DNA from: Jaapia argillacea MUCL 33604
Lineage: Eukaryota; Basidiomycota; Agaricomycetes; Jaapiales; Jaapiaceae
Reading direction: 5' to 3'
NCBI GenBank assembly: GCA_000697665.1
Contig: KL197737.1
Location: 270,051-334,050, forward strand
DNA length: 64,000 nt
Part shown: positions 21,997 through 35,987 of the stretch, in pieces
Layout: each line of letters starts with the position of its first letter
Numbering within the stretch: position 1 is the stretch's first letter
Translations under genes and position numbers: made by a program
Notes under the pieces: generated by a model
Databases searched by the model: none
Told to the model about the DNA's origin: nothing
The model's input: the letters and a program-made list of their open reading frames with translations, nothing else

Positions 21997-23569
21997 TCCT
22001 TGATTAACGTTGGGGATGGGATGGGATGGGTGTGGCGATATTGAATACTTGAAACGTGTGTCGGGTAGGACCGATGGGTGTAATATTCGAGGGTTGGGCA
22101 AGGCTTGAAGTCTAAACCCTACCGGGGCGATGAATTGAAGAAGCTGACACATGGATAGATGAATCACGGATGGGCGGGCGGGATGAGCGTCAATCATTAA
22201 GAGATAGTGTTCCATGCGCATGATAGCAGGGACGGGAACCTCTGTCGGCGCGAAGAGAAGTGGATCATGGCAGGCTAATGTGTTCCATTGTGGTAAGGGA
22301 TAAAGATAATGAACTTCGAGGACGTACGGGCGTATCTGTACGTCCTCCGAGATTCACAGACTCGAGGCATCGATAATAGCCCGAGATGATAGGGAGTTGA
22401 TCGTCGATCCGGTTATCCAGACGCCCATCTTAAAGGTAAGCACTCCAGAGTATCCCCATCCATCCGTACCTGAGAAGAAGCTCAACTGAGGCGCTGGCTT
22501 GCTAAACGTATACCTGCCAGGGCGCGCGAGGACGGAGATGATGGGGATGCTGTGGCTGTGCCTATCAAGGCGCCGGCTTGCTGATGTTAACCTTGAATGA
22601 TTGAGGACTAACAGATCACGGTAAAAGCAAGGTTGCGACAAAGGAGAAGTTTGTTTGCAGTACCTCGCCATGCCGCCGTCGGCCTGGAAGACACAGCGGA
22701 AGCGAGTAGTTGCGAACCTGCCAATCATATACTTGCGATACTTGAGCCTAGAGGGCCACGTTGTTGGGGAGAATGTCAATTCACAGCGTGGCTGGAACGT
22801 TGTGTTTGGAAGAGGTGAATTGCCATTGTCTACTGATGCGGGCAAACAGGGAACATTCGATCTGTCAGAGGATGTCAGAGTCGATGTCGAGGGTCTCCAA
22901 CTACGGTGGGAGTGGGGGCGCATCACAGCAACGACTGCTTGTGCAAATCCAGGCACACGCACACGCGGGACATGCACCATCGAGGAAAAACAAAACGATT
23001 TGTTTCCGTGTGCCATGTTCGCGTTGAAGTTCATCCATAACCTAGGGTGATGCGCTACTTTACTGAGCCAATCTGACTCACCTTGCGTCCTTCGCCATTG
23101 CGGCATCTCCGGCCACGCTTTACGCTAAATTCTGAGGAGTGGAGCACAGTTGCCAATTAACGAAAGGCGTTACGGTGCACCCCAAGACCCCGAAACCGGT
23201 TCATGTTTGAAATCAAATAGATAGGAAATAAGACGATCGAATCTATAATGGGAAAGAAGGCGTGTAAGGTGTAAGGCGTTGTAACACGGTGATGTTCTCT
23301 CGAAATGATACGCAATGGAATTCTCTGGACGCGGAGGACTTACAAGGTATGATGTCGATGTAAAGATACGCTCGCTTTTTTATTTTATCGGGCCCGCGCC
23401 GGACTATCGTCTCCACCCAAAAGAACTGCCTTTTTGCTCCTCGTCCCTCCATCTCCTCCCCACCCCACGAGGTTCCCTACTCCTCCCAGCGCCTCCCTTC
23501 CCTCCCTTATCCCTCTTCCTGGTCTGCGTCAAGTCCAATCCATTCTGCTCGTAGATCCCCCACACCGCC

Positions 23570-26500
23570 ATGGACTACGACAGGTACGACGCTTTCCTCC
23601 ACCACATCTTCAAGCAAACACAGGGAGATGCCTGGTTTCGACCTACGGAAGATAACCTTGCTTGTGGTGTCGCTCTTCGCGTAGGCGAAGGCGAGTTCAG
23701 GGTCTTCCCGTATGAAAACCTTGCATTGGAGCCGTTCGAGGCGGCCGTCGCTGCGTTGAACCCCGTGGTCGCGGTCAAGGTCAGGAGCGCTGCTGTTCAT
23801 GCAGCTTTGGCAGAAGTGTGAGTGTCCTTCTCTCCTTGCTTTCGATTTGTTGTTTCTTTTTCTCTCCCGCTGTTTTGTTCGTTCCTTTGTTTTGTCTCGT
23901 TCTCGTCCCGTACCGGCACCATCATGCCTCGGTGCCCTGAACCTTCCGATATCTATCTGGATAACGAATTCGGTCGATTTTCTCACCGATTTACGTGCTT
24001 CGTCCTCTCTTTCTTCCCCATCCAATCATCCCCATTTTTCTTATTATAATACCTCTTCTCACATCGTCGGTGATTGTAATCCGACGCGTCGACGCGTCTT
24101 CCGTTCACCTTCGCGTCTTGTCCCATTTGGACAACTTTACGCCGTCTTATATCCTGGCTCATGTCAGGGCCATGGATACGTATCATTCATTCATTTATCG
24201 TTGATTTCGATGAATGACTCTCTCATTTTGAGTGTGGTCGTGGCCGTTGTTGACCACCGATCGTTGATTCATTCGACGGTCGGATGCATCTTGGAACTTT
24301 GGTGACCTCACCTCTCCGAGTTTGGTCTGGCCGTCTCTGCGTCGATCTCTCTAAGCCGGTCCGACATTCTCCCGCTCGTACGTATCCTGGTTTGCGTCGC
24401 GTACGAGTAGGTACCACATGCAGGTATTCCTGCCTCGCCTTCTGCGGCGGTGTGTGAGATGCCTGGCGGCCGTCCTATCTGCGGACATGCCGCTGGATGG
24501 GAGTGGAGCGAAAGCTTCAGCACGAAGCCTGAGCTTACCTCTACGCCCCCAGCCAGCTAATTTTATCCGCGGTGCGGGTCTGTGATTTCGACCTATGTTT
24601 AGACGACCCTCATCCTCGGTGTGGAGTTGGTCGGCGACTTGTAAGGACGTGACGTCCTTTGACCTTTGATTTTCGTCTTTGGTGTTTAGATTTAGATTTT
24701 TGACTTTTCTTTTTTGTGATTACCTTTGGCGTGGATCTGGAATTTGAGGGACATGTACTGATTTTCCCATATTTTCACCAGTGGACAAGAGGACAGGTCA
24801 ATCTATGTGGACTCCAATACTCGTATCCAGATTTTGGATACTCTCATGCTCCTTCCTCATGCCGATAAGGAACAAAACGCCGCCTTCATCGTACGTTCTC
24901 CTCTTCTCAGCTTTCCCTTCTGCGCATATACTCACTTGATTCGTACTCTTACAGCGCGACGAACGGGTGTTGATCATCTGGTCCGACTCCCTCGATACTA
25001 TCATCCCAATCTGCAAAGATTTCGAAGAACGTCTCATCAAACTCCTCTGGCGTTCCCGCCCCACAGCCGTCTCGGCTTCCTCTCACCCAGGTTCAGCAGC
25101 CGCTTCAGTCTCAGGACACTCCACAACCAACCTCGCTGGTCCCACCGCATTCGCTCCTCGTGTCAACTCGGCTTACCTCGGGACGCCCGCGGCCTCAAGT
25201 TTCCTTGGAGGTGTTACTGCTAGGGAGAGTACGACGTTTAGTGTTGGGGAGAAGGTTGGCGTTGATGTGGGTGTTTTGGATGCGGAGAGGAGAGTGGTGA
25301 AGAGGGAGAAGGTTAAGAGGACTTGGTATGGGAAGAAGTATGTTGTTGAGGAGGATGTTGAGGTTGGGATGGATGGGAGACTTGATGAGAGACGGACGAA
25401 GTTGTGGGCGCCTTTGTATAATGGTTTGGCGGTTGGCCTTTCTATTTGTGAGTGTTGTGTTCTTTAGACTCGTATTTGAAGATGGGCTGACCAGGATGAT
25501 ATGCCAGATTTCATCGGCAATGGTGTCAATACCATACTGCAAGAGTTCTTGCTTGATGGCGCCTTTATCAGATTCGCCCTTGCAGCTGTGATCCCCTTCT
25601 TGTTTTGTGTATCTCTCGTACGTTGATCCCTTCCTTTTCTCCTGCTACCCTCGCCGACTCTCATGTCTCTGTAGTTCTTCTCCCTCCAGATCATCCAGAA
25701 CATTTCGATGGCTATCGGTCCTGTTGCTCAGTACCATGAGAACTCAAAATATTACTCTGCTATCCCGGCTAGGCCAAACAAGGTCGTTGATAACAACTTG
25801 CCCCATATCACCATCCAGATGCCGGTTTATAAGGAGACGTTGGAGACTGTCCTGTGAGTCCTGTTTCGTCGCTTGATCGCCGCTTTATCTGACTTGCGTT
25901 CATCTAGTGCTCCTTCCATCGAGTCGCTGAAGAAGGCCATGCAAACGTATGCTCGTCAAGGTGGAACATCCACCATCTTCATCAATGACGACGGTCTTCG
26001 AGTCATCTCTGACGCCGAACGTGACGCCCGTATCGCCTTTTACGCAAACCACAACATTGGCTGGGTTGCTCGACCCAAGCATGATAACGAAGCCGACGGG
26101 TTCAAACGAGCTGGTCGTTTCAAGAAGGCCTCCAACATGAACTACGGCTTGTCGTTGAGTTTGAAGGCTGAGAAGCATCTGGCTGATTTGATGGCTGCTC
26201 AGGAGAAGGGCGGGGACAACCTTGTTCAGAGGCGTTCGATCAATGGGCATGAGCAGACCAGGTATGGTATGCAGTACCAGCACCATTCTGGCGAGGATCA
26301 AACGCCGTTGACTCCCGTCGTCGCTGGCGGGTCTTCGAGTTCGGATAGTGGGAATGGGAATGGAAAGTATGAGGATTTGGAGGAGAAGGCTTTGCAGATG
26401 GCTATTGAGGAGGTTTATGCGGCTAGTGGACAGAGATGGAGACCTTGGGCTGCGAATGGGAAGGCGTGTCGTATTGGGGAGATTATCTTGATTGTTGACT

Positions 26501-28150
26501 CTGATACTGTCGTCCCTGAGGACTGTCTGAGGGATGCGGCGAGGGAGATGGCGGAGTGTCCTACGGTTGCGATCATCCAACACGAGTCCGGTACGATTGC
26601 TTTTTGCTAATTCAGTTGTTTTTGTGATCTCACTTTGGATTTGTAGATGTCATGCAGGTTGCCCATCATTATTTCGAAAACGGTATCGCCTACTTTACGA
26701 GAAGGATCAACAAGTGCATTTCGTTCTGTACGTTGATTCCCTTCCGGTGATTTTCTTCGTCCCTCACGATTCGTTGTGCAAATAGCTTGCTCCAACGGTG
26801 AAGTCGCACCATTCGTCGGACACAACGCATTCATGCGCTGGAGAGCCCTCCAGGATGCCGCATTCATCGACCCCGCCGATAAGCAAGAGAAGATTTGGTC
26901 CGAGTCAAATGTGTCCGAAGATTTCGACATGGCCATGAGATTACAAATGAGGGGCTATATCATTCGGTTCGTTATCCCACTCTCCCAACGTACTGGTATT
27001 GACAATGTTTGCAGATGGGCTACCTACTCGAACTGCGGTTTCAAAGAGGGTGTGTCTCTTACAGTCGACGACGAGCTTAACAGGTGGCAAAAGTATTCGT
27101 ATGGTTGTAACGAGTGCGTAATTTCTCGTGACGTTGGGTTAATCGGGATCCTGACCGTCTTCTAGGCTCCTGTTCAACCCAATCGCTCAGTGGTGGCGCA
27201 GGGGCCCCATCTCACGTCAAATTCATAGATTCTTGTGGTCAGGCGCACCGCTTCACTACAAGATCTCTATGATGTCTTGTAAGTCATGTCCCTTCTCTAT
27301 TTGGAGCTCTGGCTAATTCAAAGTGGTTCCGTCTCTCGCTAGATATGTTCTCATATTGTACGTTGCACTTCCATTGGCTAACGGGTGCGCTTGCTCATCC
27401 ATTAATCCTTTGTAGACGGCATCGCTGCTTCAATGACGATCGCAATCATCAACTATGTGCTCCTTGGTTTCGAATTCCCTGTGGATGGCTTCTACATGCA
27501 CAGTTTCGAGATCTGGCTCGCATCCACTGTCGTCTTCTTTGGGTCTGGGACGATTTGTTACACCTTGCTTGCCTACCGAATCGGACACAAGAGCTTGATC
27601 AAGGGATTCATTGAGAACATTAAATGGGTTCCCTTCTTGTGAGTCTGGCCATCTTGAATATGCTGCATCTTTGTCGTTAACACTTCGTCTTCTGCAGCTT
27701 CTTCTTCTTCGGTGGTCTCAGCGTCCCTCTCACTCAAGCTATCCTGGCGCATTTATTCTCGTACAACATGACATGGGCTGCCACTAACAAGGAAGTCGAA
27801 CGATCAAACTTCTTCAAGGAAATTCCCAAAATCATCAAGAGGTTGGCTTGCTTCTCCATCGGTGTACCTCTTCGATAGGTTAACCGCGTTTTTGTTTCCA
27901 GATTCTGGTTCTCCTTCCTTGTCGCAATCGTCGTCCTTGGGGGAATGATTGTTTGCTCGACATCGTTAATACCTCTTGCGTGGCAAGTTACTGGATCCGC
28001 TTGGGGTGTTATCTTCCCCCTTGCCATTGTCTGTGGCTGCCATATTCTCTTCCCTGTACGTATTAGCTTCCTTGCTCGTCGTCTCTTCCATTCACTAACA
28101 TTGTGTTGAAGATCGTTCTCAACCCATGGCTCATGGTCTTCTCATACTAA
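23570..28150 (+). CDS. Multi-spanning family 2 glycosyltransferase (cell-surface polysaccharide synthase-like)
   Basis: The start at 23570 gives MDYDRYDAFLHHIFKQTQGD, and the stop is at 28148-28150. A cytosolic N-terminal region precedes membrane segments (LSLFFSLQIIQNISMAIG) and then a GT2 catalytic core. The core has HITIQMPVYKETLETVL (donor site), SIFINDDGL-like, LIVDSDTVVPEDC (D-x-D metal site), SNGEVAPFVGHNAFMRWRAL (acceptor loop) and SESNVSEDFDMAMRLQMRGY (E-D catalytic base). Where cellulose and chitin synthases have Q-x-x-R-W, this protein has DELNRWQKYSYG. Several C-terminal helices follow (ASMTIAIINYVLLGFEF, FFFFFGGLSVPLTQAIL, FWFSFLVAIVVLGGMIV). Such enzymes polymerise sugar nucleotides and extrude the chain. 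The product is not predictable here: a beta-glucan, or the wall polymer of the GT2 group linked to hyphal growth on surfaces. Intron 1 is unusually long, about 965 nt. Confidence 0.82.
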
Positions 28151-29240
28151 TCTATCGCTCTCGACGTCGTCTCGCCCCACGCATTCTGATACCCTACTCC
28201 CCGTTTATACCATTCTTGCGGCTCCGACCTCCGCACCGGCAGATGCAGTAGGAATCAGAGTCTCGCGCAGCGCTCTTTGCTCGTCGTTCTTCGGCTTGTT
28301 TATCATGCAGAGGACAGATTTTTTTTGGCATGGACTCTTACGAACCGTCGAACTCTCCATCGACTTTCGTCACGTACTATCAACTACTTTGCAGTTTGGT
28401 CACTGATAATCTCCTTCATCACACTAAAACATGTATTTACGACTACCGAGTTTGCGCCTTGCGGACGTTTTGTCACCTCGATGGACCATTTGTTGCATAC
28501 TAGCAGACAGTACTTCCATAGACTCTCATGATTGTTGCTTTCATTCTGAATCTCCCATAGGTCCAATTGTTGTCGGCTGGCACAACCGTCAATTCCATTC
28601 ATCGTGCAATCGTATGACCCGGGTGACCCTCGCCCAGCGTTTCAAAGACTGAGCAGCAACATCGGATCAGGAGAGGCAGTGGGCGATGGCCATGGCACAC
28701 ACCCGCCAACATTATGATGATAGGCTGAAGTGACGCGTTTTGTTGTTTCTTGCGTGTACGGCTTCTCCCTTGCCTATGATGAAAGTTGTCGTACTCCTTC
28801 GAGGAGTGACTGAGATGCAGTCTATCAGCTATCTGTCTGGCAGTGGCACTGCCAGACTCAGAGTTCCCTGTCAATGTCTGTTTCATGATTGTGGGCTTAC
28901 CGATATCCGAACTGTACTCCCTCAAACGCAGGACACCTACACAAGGCTGACTCGCCGAGCTTCCGCATGCTACACTCTGCTCTCATGTTTGGGTTCCTGC
29001 CGACTTAATTTCCTTTGTCTTGGAAGTCTGAGGATCGTTCTGTTGCATGGCCTCCTGGGATATCTACCACTTCAATCGAACATCACATATCGAACTCATC
29101 AGCTTTCTGACCGGCACCAATCAGTATTCCTGTATTCAAGACCCAACCTTGCCCAAAATGATGTGTTTGTTCGCACTGCCTCTTCAAATATCTTGGGAAA
29201 TTGCAATGCTGGATAGCTCGAAGGCGTGGATGCGGCGACC
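28151..29240. other. Intergenic region after the GT2 gene
   Basis: This holds the GT2 3' UTR and further sequence with no recognisable gene or RNA. Confidence 0.35.
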
Positions 29241-30121
29241 ATGCCTGGAAATCTGCTTGTGATGGTACCGGAGCTAATTCTCTTGCATCTCACGACACCC
29301 GAACTGTCAATCAGGCGAAATATCCTCAACCCCGTCGAGGTATATCGTTGGATTTTCATCTTTTTCATCCTGTCCTGCTGTATGGTCCCGTCCCACCACG
29401 GTTACCATCGAGTCTGACGGAACAAGAACTCGTGGCCCTCACACCCTCACAACCTGTAATCTGCAGGATGGATTCGCTCTAACCAACTTAGTTATCAAAC
29501 AAAGCGTTTTGTGAGTACATTGCTGTCGCTTCACATACTCACCAGTGTCGGATCACGAATCACAACCTCACCAATGTCTGCCTGTCAACTACCGACACAA
29601 TCGTATCAAAGAAGCTCTCCCTTCCTTCAGGAAAGCCATGACATTCGACCTCAGCTTCGTTTCGCCACAGAACTACAATTGTTTCTGAGGCTGCTCGGGG
29701 TAGGCTCAAGTTCCTATCTGACGCGATATCTTAGCTGTTCTCGCAGGGATACAACTAGGCCTCTGTCTATGGGTAAAACAACTCTGCTCTCGCTCATGTA
29801 CAGCGTTTTATGGGATATAAAATCCCTGGCGGTTGAGGGATGGTTCTCCATCCGCAGCAATCGTTTCCTTCAAACAAAGTCGAACATCACAAGTACCCCA
29901 GAATCTAATATGCCTCCCAGTGAGTCGCTTGTCAGATCTTCTACCCCTAGTCTCTCCCACTAATCTGTTGCTCTGGTCTCTGTTGTGCAGGAGCCCCTAC
30001 CAACCGCACCCTTCTGAACAACGTCCTCCAAGATAGAGGTCAGAGTAACGATGTTAGTTGGGAGGACGTAGTGGCGGGTCCTCAGCACCAACCTATGTGG
30101 ACGTCGAAGGTGTTTGGTTAG
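29241..30121 (+). CDS. Tentative small spliced gene of unknown function
   Basis: I do not recognise this protein. Exons can be chained in phase. The first starts MPGNLLVMVPELILLHLTTP and ends at a GAG|GTATAT donor near 29340. The second starts DGFALTNLVIKQSV after CTGCAG near 29467. The third runs from about 29546 and includes PLSMGKTTLLSLMYSVLWDI. The last, from about 29992, includes APTNRTLLNNVLQDRGQSND and ends MWTSKVFG. The final exon has composition typical of real protein, and its boundaries (CCCA|GTGAGT ... TTGTGCAG) are good. No domain is evident. It could instead be a decayed gene or a noncoding transcript. Part of the third exon (about 29693-29749) may be a further intron. Confidence 0.35.
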
Positions 30122-30890
30122 TGGAACCAGTCCTCCCTCCAGGGCGACTCCCAGAATTATCTCACCTTCCTTAAGTCAAGGGTCTCGAATATGGGGAAGG
30201 AACTGGTGGGACCAAGGGTGAAGCGAGGGAGGATGCAGCCGGAGCGGCGCTGGTTTCTCTCAGAGCCGAGAGGGCTGAGAGGGCAACGAGTTAAGGTTGA
30301 GTGGATCCGGCTTGTGCAACATTGGGGGGGTTCTGTGTGGCGAGATCTTCTTATTAGACGTGGTCGCTTGGCGAAATTAATTTGATAGTTTAGTAGTGTA
30401 ATGAATCATAGTCTCCGCCTTATCTCTTCACTTCTCAGGTGCAGGAAAGGCAGCCTTTCAGCATCCAGTCGATTCCGGTGTTCCTCATGATCCGAGTCGG
30501 CGAAGGGTAAGGAGCAACTTGAGCGTGTCTACTACTAGCTGGAGCCGCGATACCAAAATGATCATACTTACAAACGAATCACCTCCACGGTCAAGCCTTT
30601 TCGGAGGATTCATCGCGAAAGGCAGGGCGACATATGAACATGAAAGTGAACATGTCGCCATCGCAGCATACCCAGAATGGTAATCATGGTTGACAGTCGT
30701 CAACGCCGATCATTCTGGAAATTCATATTATCCCACCCTACTTCCTTGTAACTAACTACACCCTCCTGGTCTGAGGCTCTTGATCGCTAGTGTGCAAGTT
30801 CACGCTGAGATCTGTGCTTTACTACTCATTGCCAACAGCCCCTTGTCACTCTTTTGTTTCCTCGGTTTCCTACAAGTATATATCGTGAAT
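30122..30890. other. Intergenic region upstream of the MARVEL-like gene
   Basis: About 770 bases between two plus-strand genes. No gene or RNA is recognised; it should contain the MARVEL-like gene's promoter. Confidence 0.35.
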
Positions 30891-32033
30891 ATGCCTGGAT
30901 TTTCGGCGGTTGGGAGGAAAGTGGTGGCATCTTTTGGTGAGTACTTAAGTCCTTGTCGTGCTAGATTCCTGTCCCACGAGGAATAGCATTCTTTGGTTTT
31001 CGTACGAGTGGAATGTTCATCGTCGCGGTGTTCTCCAGGCGCCCTGCTGTTGGTTGATATCATCGTGTTGGCACTGTCGGCACAAGTGAATCAGTTCCAA
31101 GAATACTTCTGTGAGCCTCATTCTCACTCAAATTGCCAGTTCCCCCTAACTGTTAGCTTTCCTCCTCTCCGGCTCGTTGCTCTCTTGGCTGTGGTCTCAT
31201 CGGCTGTTCCAACTCGCTCCGGGACTTATGACAAGGCAGTCGTCGCCGATCTATTCCCTTTGGCCCTATCCATCATCACCCTCGTATCCCTCCCACTCAT
31301 GTAAATCGTCTACCTTGCAACTCGTCTTGACAGGAATTGACTATAGACTGATAACTTCACGTCAGACTCTTGTATGACTTCGCGGTCTTGACCTCTTTTG
31401 CCGTCCGTGCTCCTTTCAAGATCGGGTACTTGTCAGTTTTGAGTGTGTTATGGTTAGGTGAGCATACCCACAATCCGTACCACCGGGAATCACTCTGACC
31501 TGGCGCTTCGTTTGTTGTGTGTGTACCTTGATAGCATTCAATGCGTTCTCGACTGCCCGTTGGAGTCACGTTCCATTGGCTTGCGATGTCATCCCCGCAG
31601 GTCAGCTATACGTCTACTCTTAATATCCAACACCTCGATGCTAAATGTACACTCAGAATATCCCGATGAAAGAACATGGTGTAAGAACCTCCAAGCACTC
31701 AAATCCTTCGTTTGGATAGAATGGTTGATGTGTACGTCCCATTGACCCCTCTCTCCTCCTGTCTCTTTCTTCATCCTCCGGCATGACACACGTTACTCAC
31801 CCACTTAACCCTCCTTTGTAGTCACAGCAACAGCCCTTTTGATAATCCGCTACACCATCTCCCAACATACCCATGGCAACACACACGTCTGGCGCGTCCC
31901 TTTCGTCCGCTACGATCCGAGAAGGCCAGAGCATATTGGTATCATACCTGAGATTACCATCACGGAGGATTATTTTGCTGCAGGAGGGTATAGGGGGAGT
32001 GAGTTTTTGCAGTATGAGAAGCAGGAGATTTGA
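30891..32033 (+). CDS. MARVEL-like four-helix membrane protein
   Basis: Six exons join in phase. Exon 1 is MPGFSAVGRKVVASFG, from 30891. After an intron of 102 nt, exon 2 gives helix one (GALLLVDIIVLALSAQVNQF) and helix two (LRLVALLAVVSSAVP). Helix three spans VADLFPLALSIITLVSLPLI. The next exon holds LLYDFAVLTSFAVRAPFKIG and YLSVLSVLWL, and helix four is KSFVWIEWLMFTATALLIIR. The tail (VPFVRYDPRRPEHIGIIPEI) is cytosolic by inference. Basidiomycete genomes carry many MARVEL-type proteins of about 200-250 residues, thought to sit in plasma or vesicle membranes. The layout and length fit, but I see no signature motif that proves the family. The stop is at 32031-32033. Confidence 0.68.
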
Positions 32034-32976
32034 AGCGAGAGATGAAGTGGATTGAGAATGTTGAGGAAATGAAACTTAATATTGTATCGGAGTGTGTCTG
32101 GACATACATTCCGCTCGGTGTATACCCTGTAAGAACGAACCTTTTGTCGTTCAGTTATTTATTGCTTCGGTTCGTCTGCCCTTCATTCAAGTGTTTATGG
32201 TCCTTCCGGCGCACGACACAGGCTGCTCAATGTTCAACGAGAGGGATGATGTATGGGATTTACCAACAATTCCGTCGATAACCCAAAGAACTCCACACGC
32301 GGAAACATCCTTGTGGCTCCACCACCAATACTCTCGTGATGGGCTACTTATCGTCCAAGGACTGGAAGCCATCAAATGACATCGATGACCAAAATAGCGG
32401 TTTGGTGGAGTTCTCCGCGTTTGTAAGGGCAAAGGGTTCCAGTAGGCGCGCTGTCAGCACCTAGGGATGTGGACGTGCCTCGACCGGGACAGTTCGATGC
32501 TGTGCGGGGCCAAACTGACTCGTGCAGAGCCTAAGAGCCTCAAGGATAGCCAAGGATGGGTATGAACGGAAGCCTTATCAGATCATGCAGTTTTTTGACG
32601 CCGCATGACGCTGCAGATGATGCATACGCTGACAGGCGCATACGAGAGATCCCACCAGATACCCGTAAGATGGAGTGAGATACCACAGCGCTTTTCCCAT
32701 TCTGCATCTGAGATCGTGGAAGCAAAATATCAGACCATTTGTCGTCGACTAGCCAAAAGTAACCCAAAAACATAAGATGGGGGTTAGAGATCAAGGGTAG
32801 ATAATAGCAGCGTAGGACTTTATAGTCGGCTTTGTCAGCACATAGAGCAGTCTATATTCGCACCCTCATTACCAAGGGGGTCTGACAAGACCGTTATTGT
32901 ACTCTATCCAGCCAGGCGCTGCTCGCATATCTTTCTCCCACAAACCTCCTCATCCTCACCACAACAATCCCCAGAA
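32034..32976. other. Intergenic region upstream of the AGC kinase gene
   Basis: About 940 bases between two plus-strand genes. It holds no recognisable gene and should contain the kinase promoter. Confidence 0.35.
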
Positions 32977-35530
<2,554 letters not shown>

Positions 35531-35987
35531 AGGCAGCTGTTGGAGTACTCGTAGTGGTGGAAGTCATTGGGGAAGAAACGCTGCGCTGAGGCATAGTTGT
35601 GCTGAGCACAGCCATCCTCTCGTTCATCTTACCCCATTGGTATTCATCGTCACTCCCTTCCCGCTGGCCAGTTCGTCGCGTCCGTCTTTGCTTCCTCGCC
35701 TTTGTGCATATGCTTTGTTCTTTTATCCCGCGTCTCTGTCGGATTTCGTAGTGGCTTCTGTCTTTTCGGATCACTGTGTTTCTATGCACTGTACTCGGAC
35801 ATTACAGCCGTCGAGTTTAGTTATATTCCCGATCCTTGACCTTTTTATATTTTGGCTTTTCCGGGTTTTATTTGACCTTGCCCTTCGTTTTGTCGCTCAT
35901 TTCATCCAGCGTTTGTTTGATCTTGATCTGTGTTGTCGAAGAATCTATTGTATTGCTGGTGGCGAAGTACTACCATCTCCAATCACC
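35531..35987. other. Convergent 3' region between AGC kinase and GH95 genes
   Basis: This is shared 3' flank of two convergent genes. The plus strand is T-rich, as expected for 3' UTR and polyadenylation sequence. No gene is seen. Confidence 0.45.

Larger units (their letters stand above)
18731..23569. other. Gene-poor region of about 4.8 kb with diverged repeats
   Basis: No family-level coding signal is visible here. The longest frames (minus 20813-21646 and 22354-23106) are Ser/Pro/Arg-rich as reverse shadows often are. A plus-strand frame at 22655-23050 has more balanced composition but no start, splice or motif support. Two sets of internal repeats are listed separately. The last few hundred bases (from about 23380) turn pyrimidine-rich and should be the promoter of the GT2 gene. 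Confidence 0.45.

Noticed and set aside
22354-23106. Minus-strand open frame of 250 codons and an overlapping plus-strand frame at 22655-23050
   Set aside because: Neither has a motif, splice support or a recognisable homologue. The plus frame has the better composition but not enough for a gene call.
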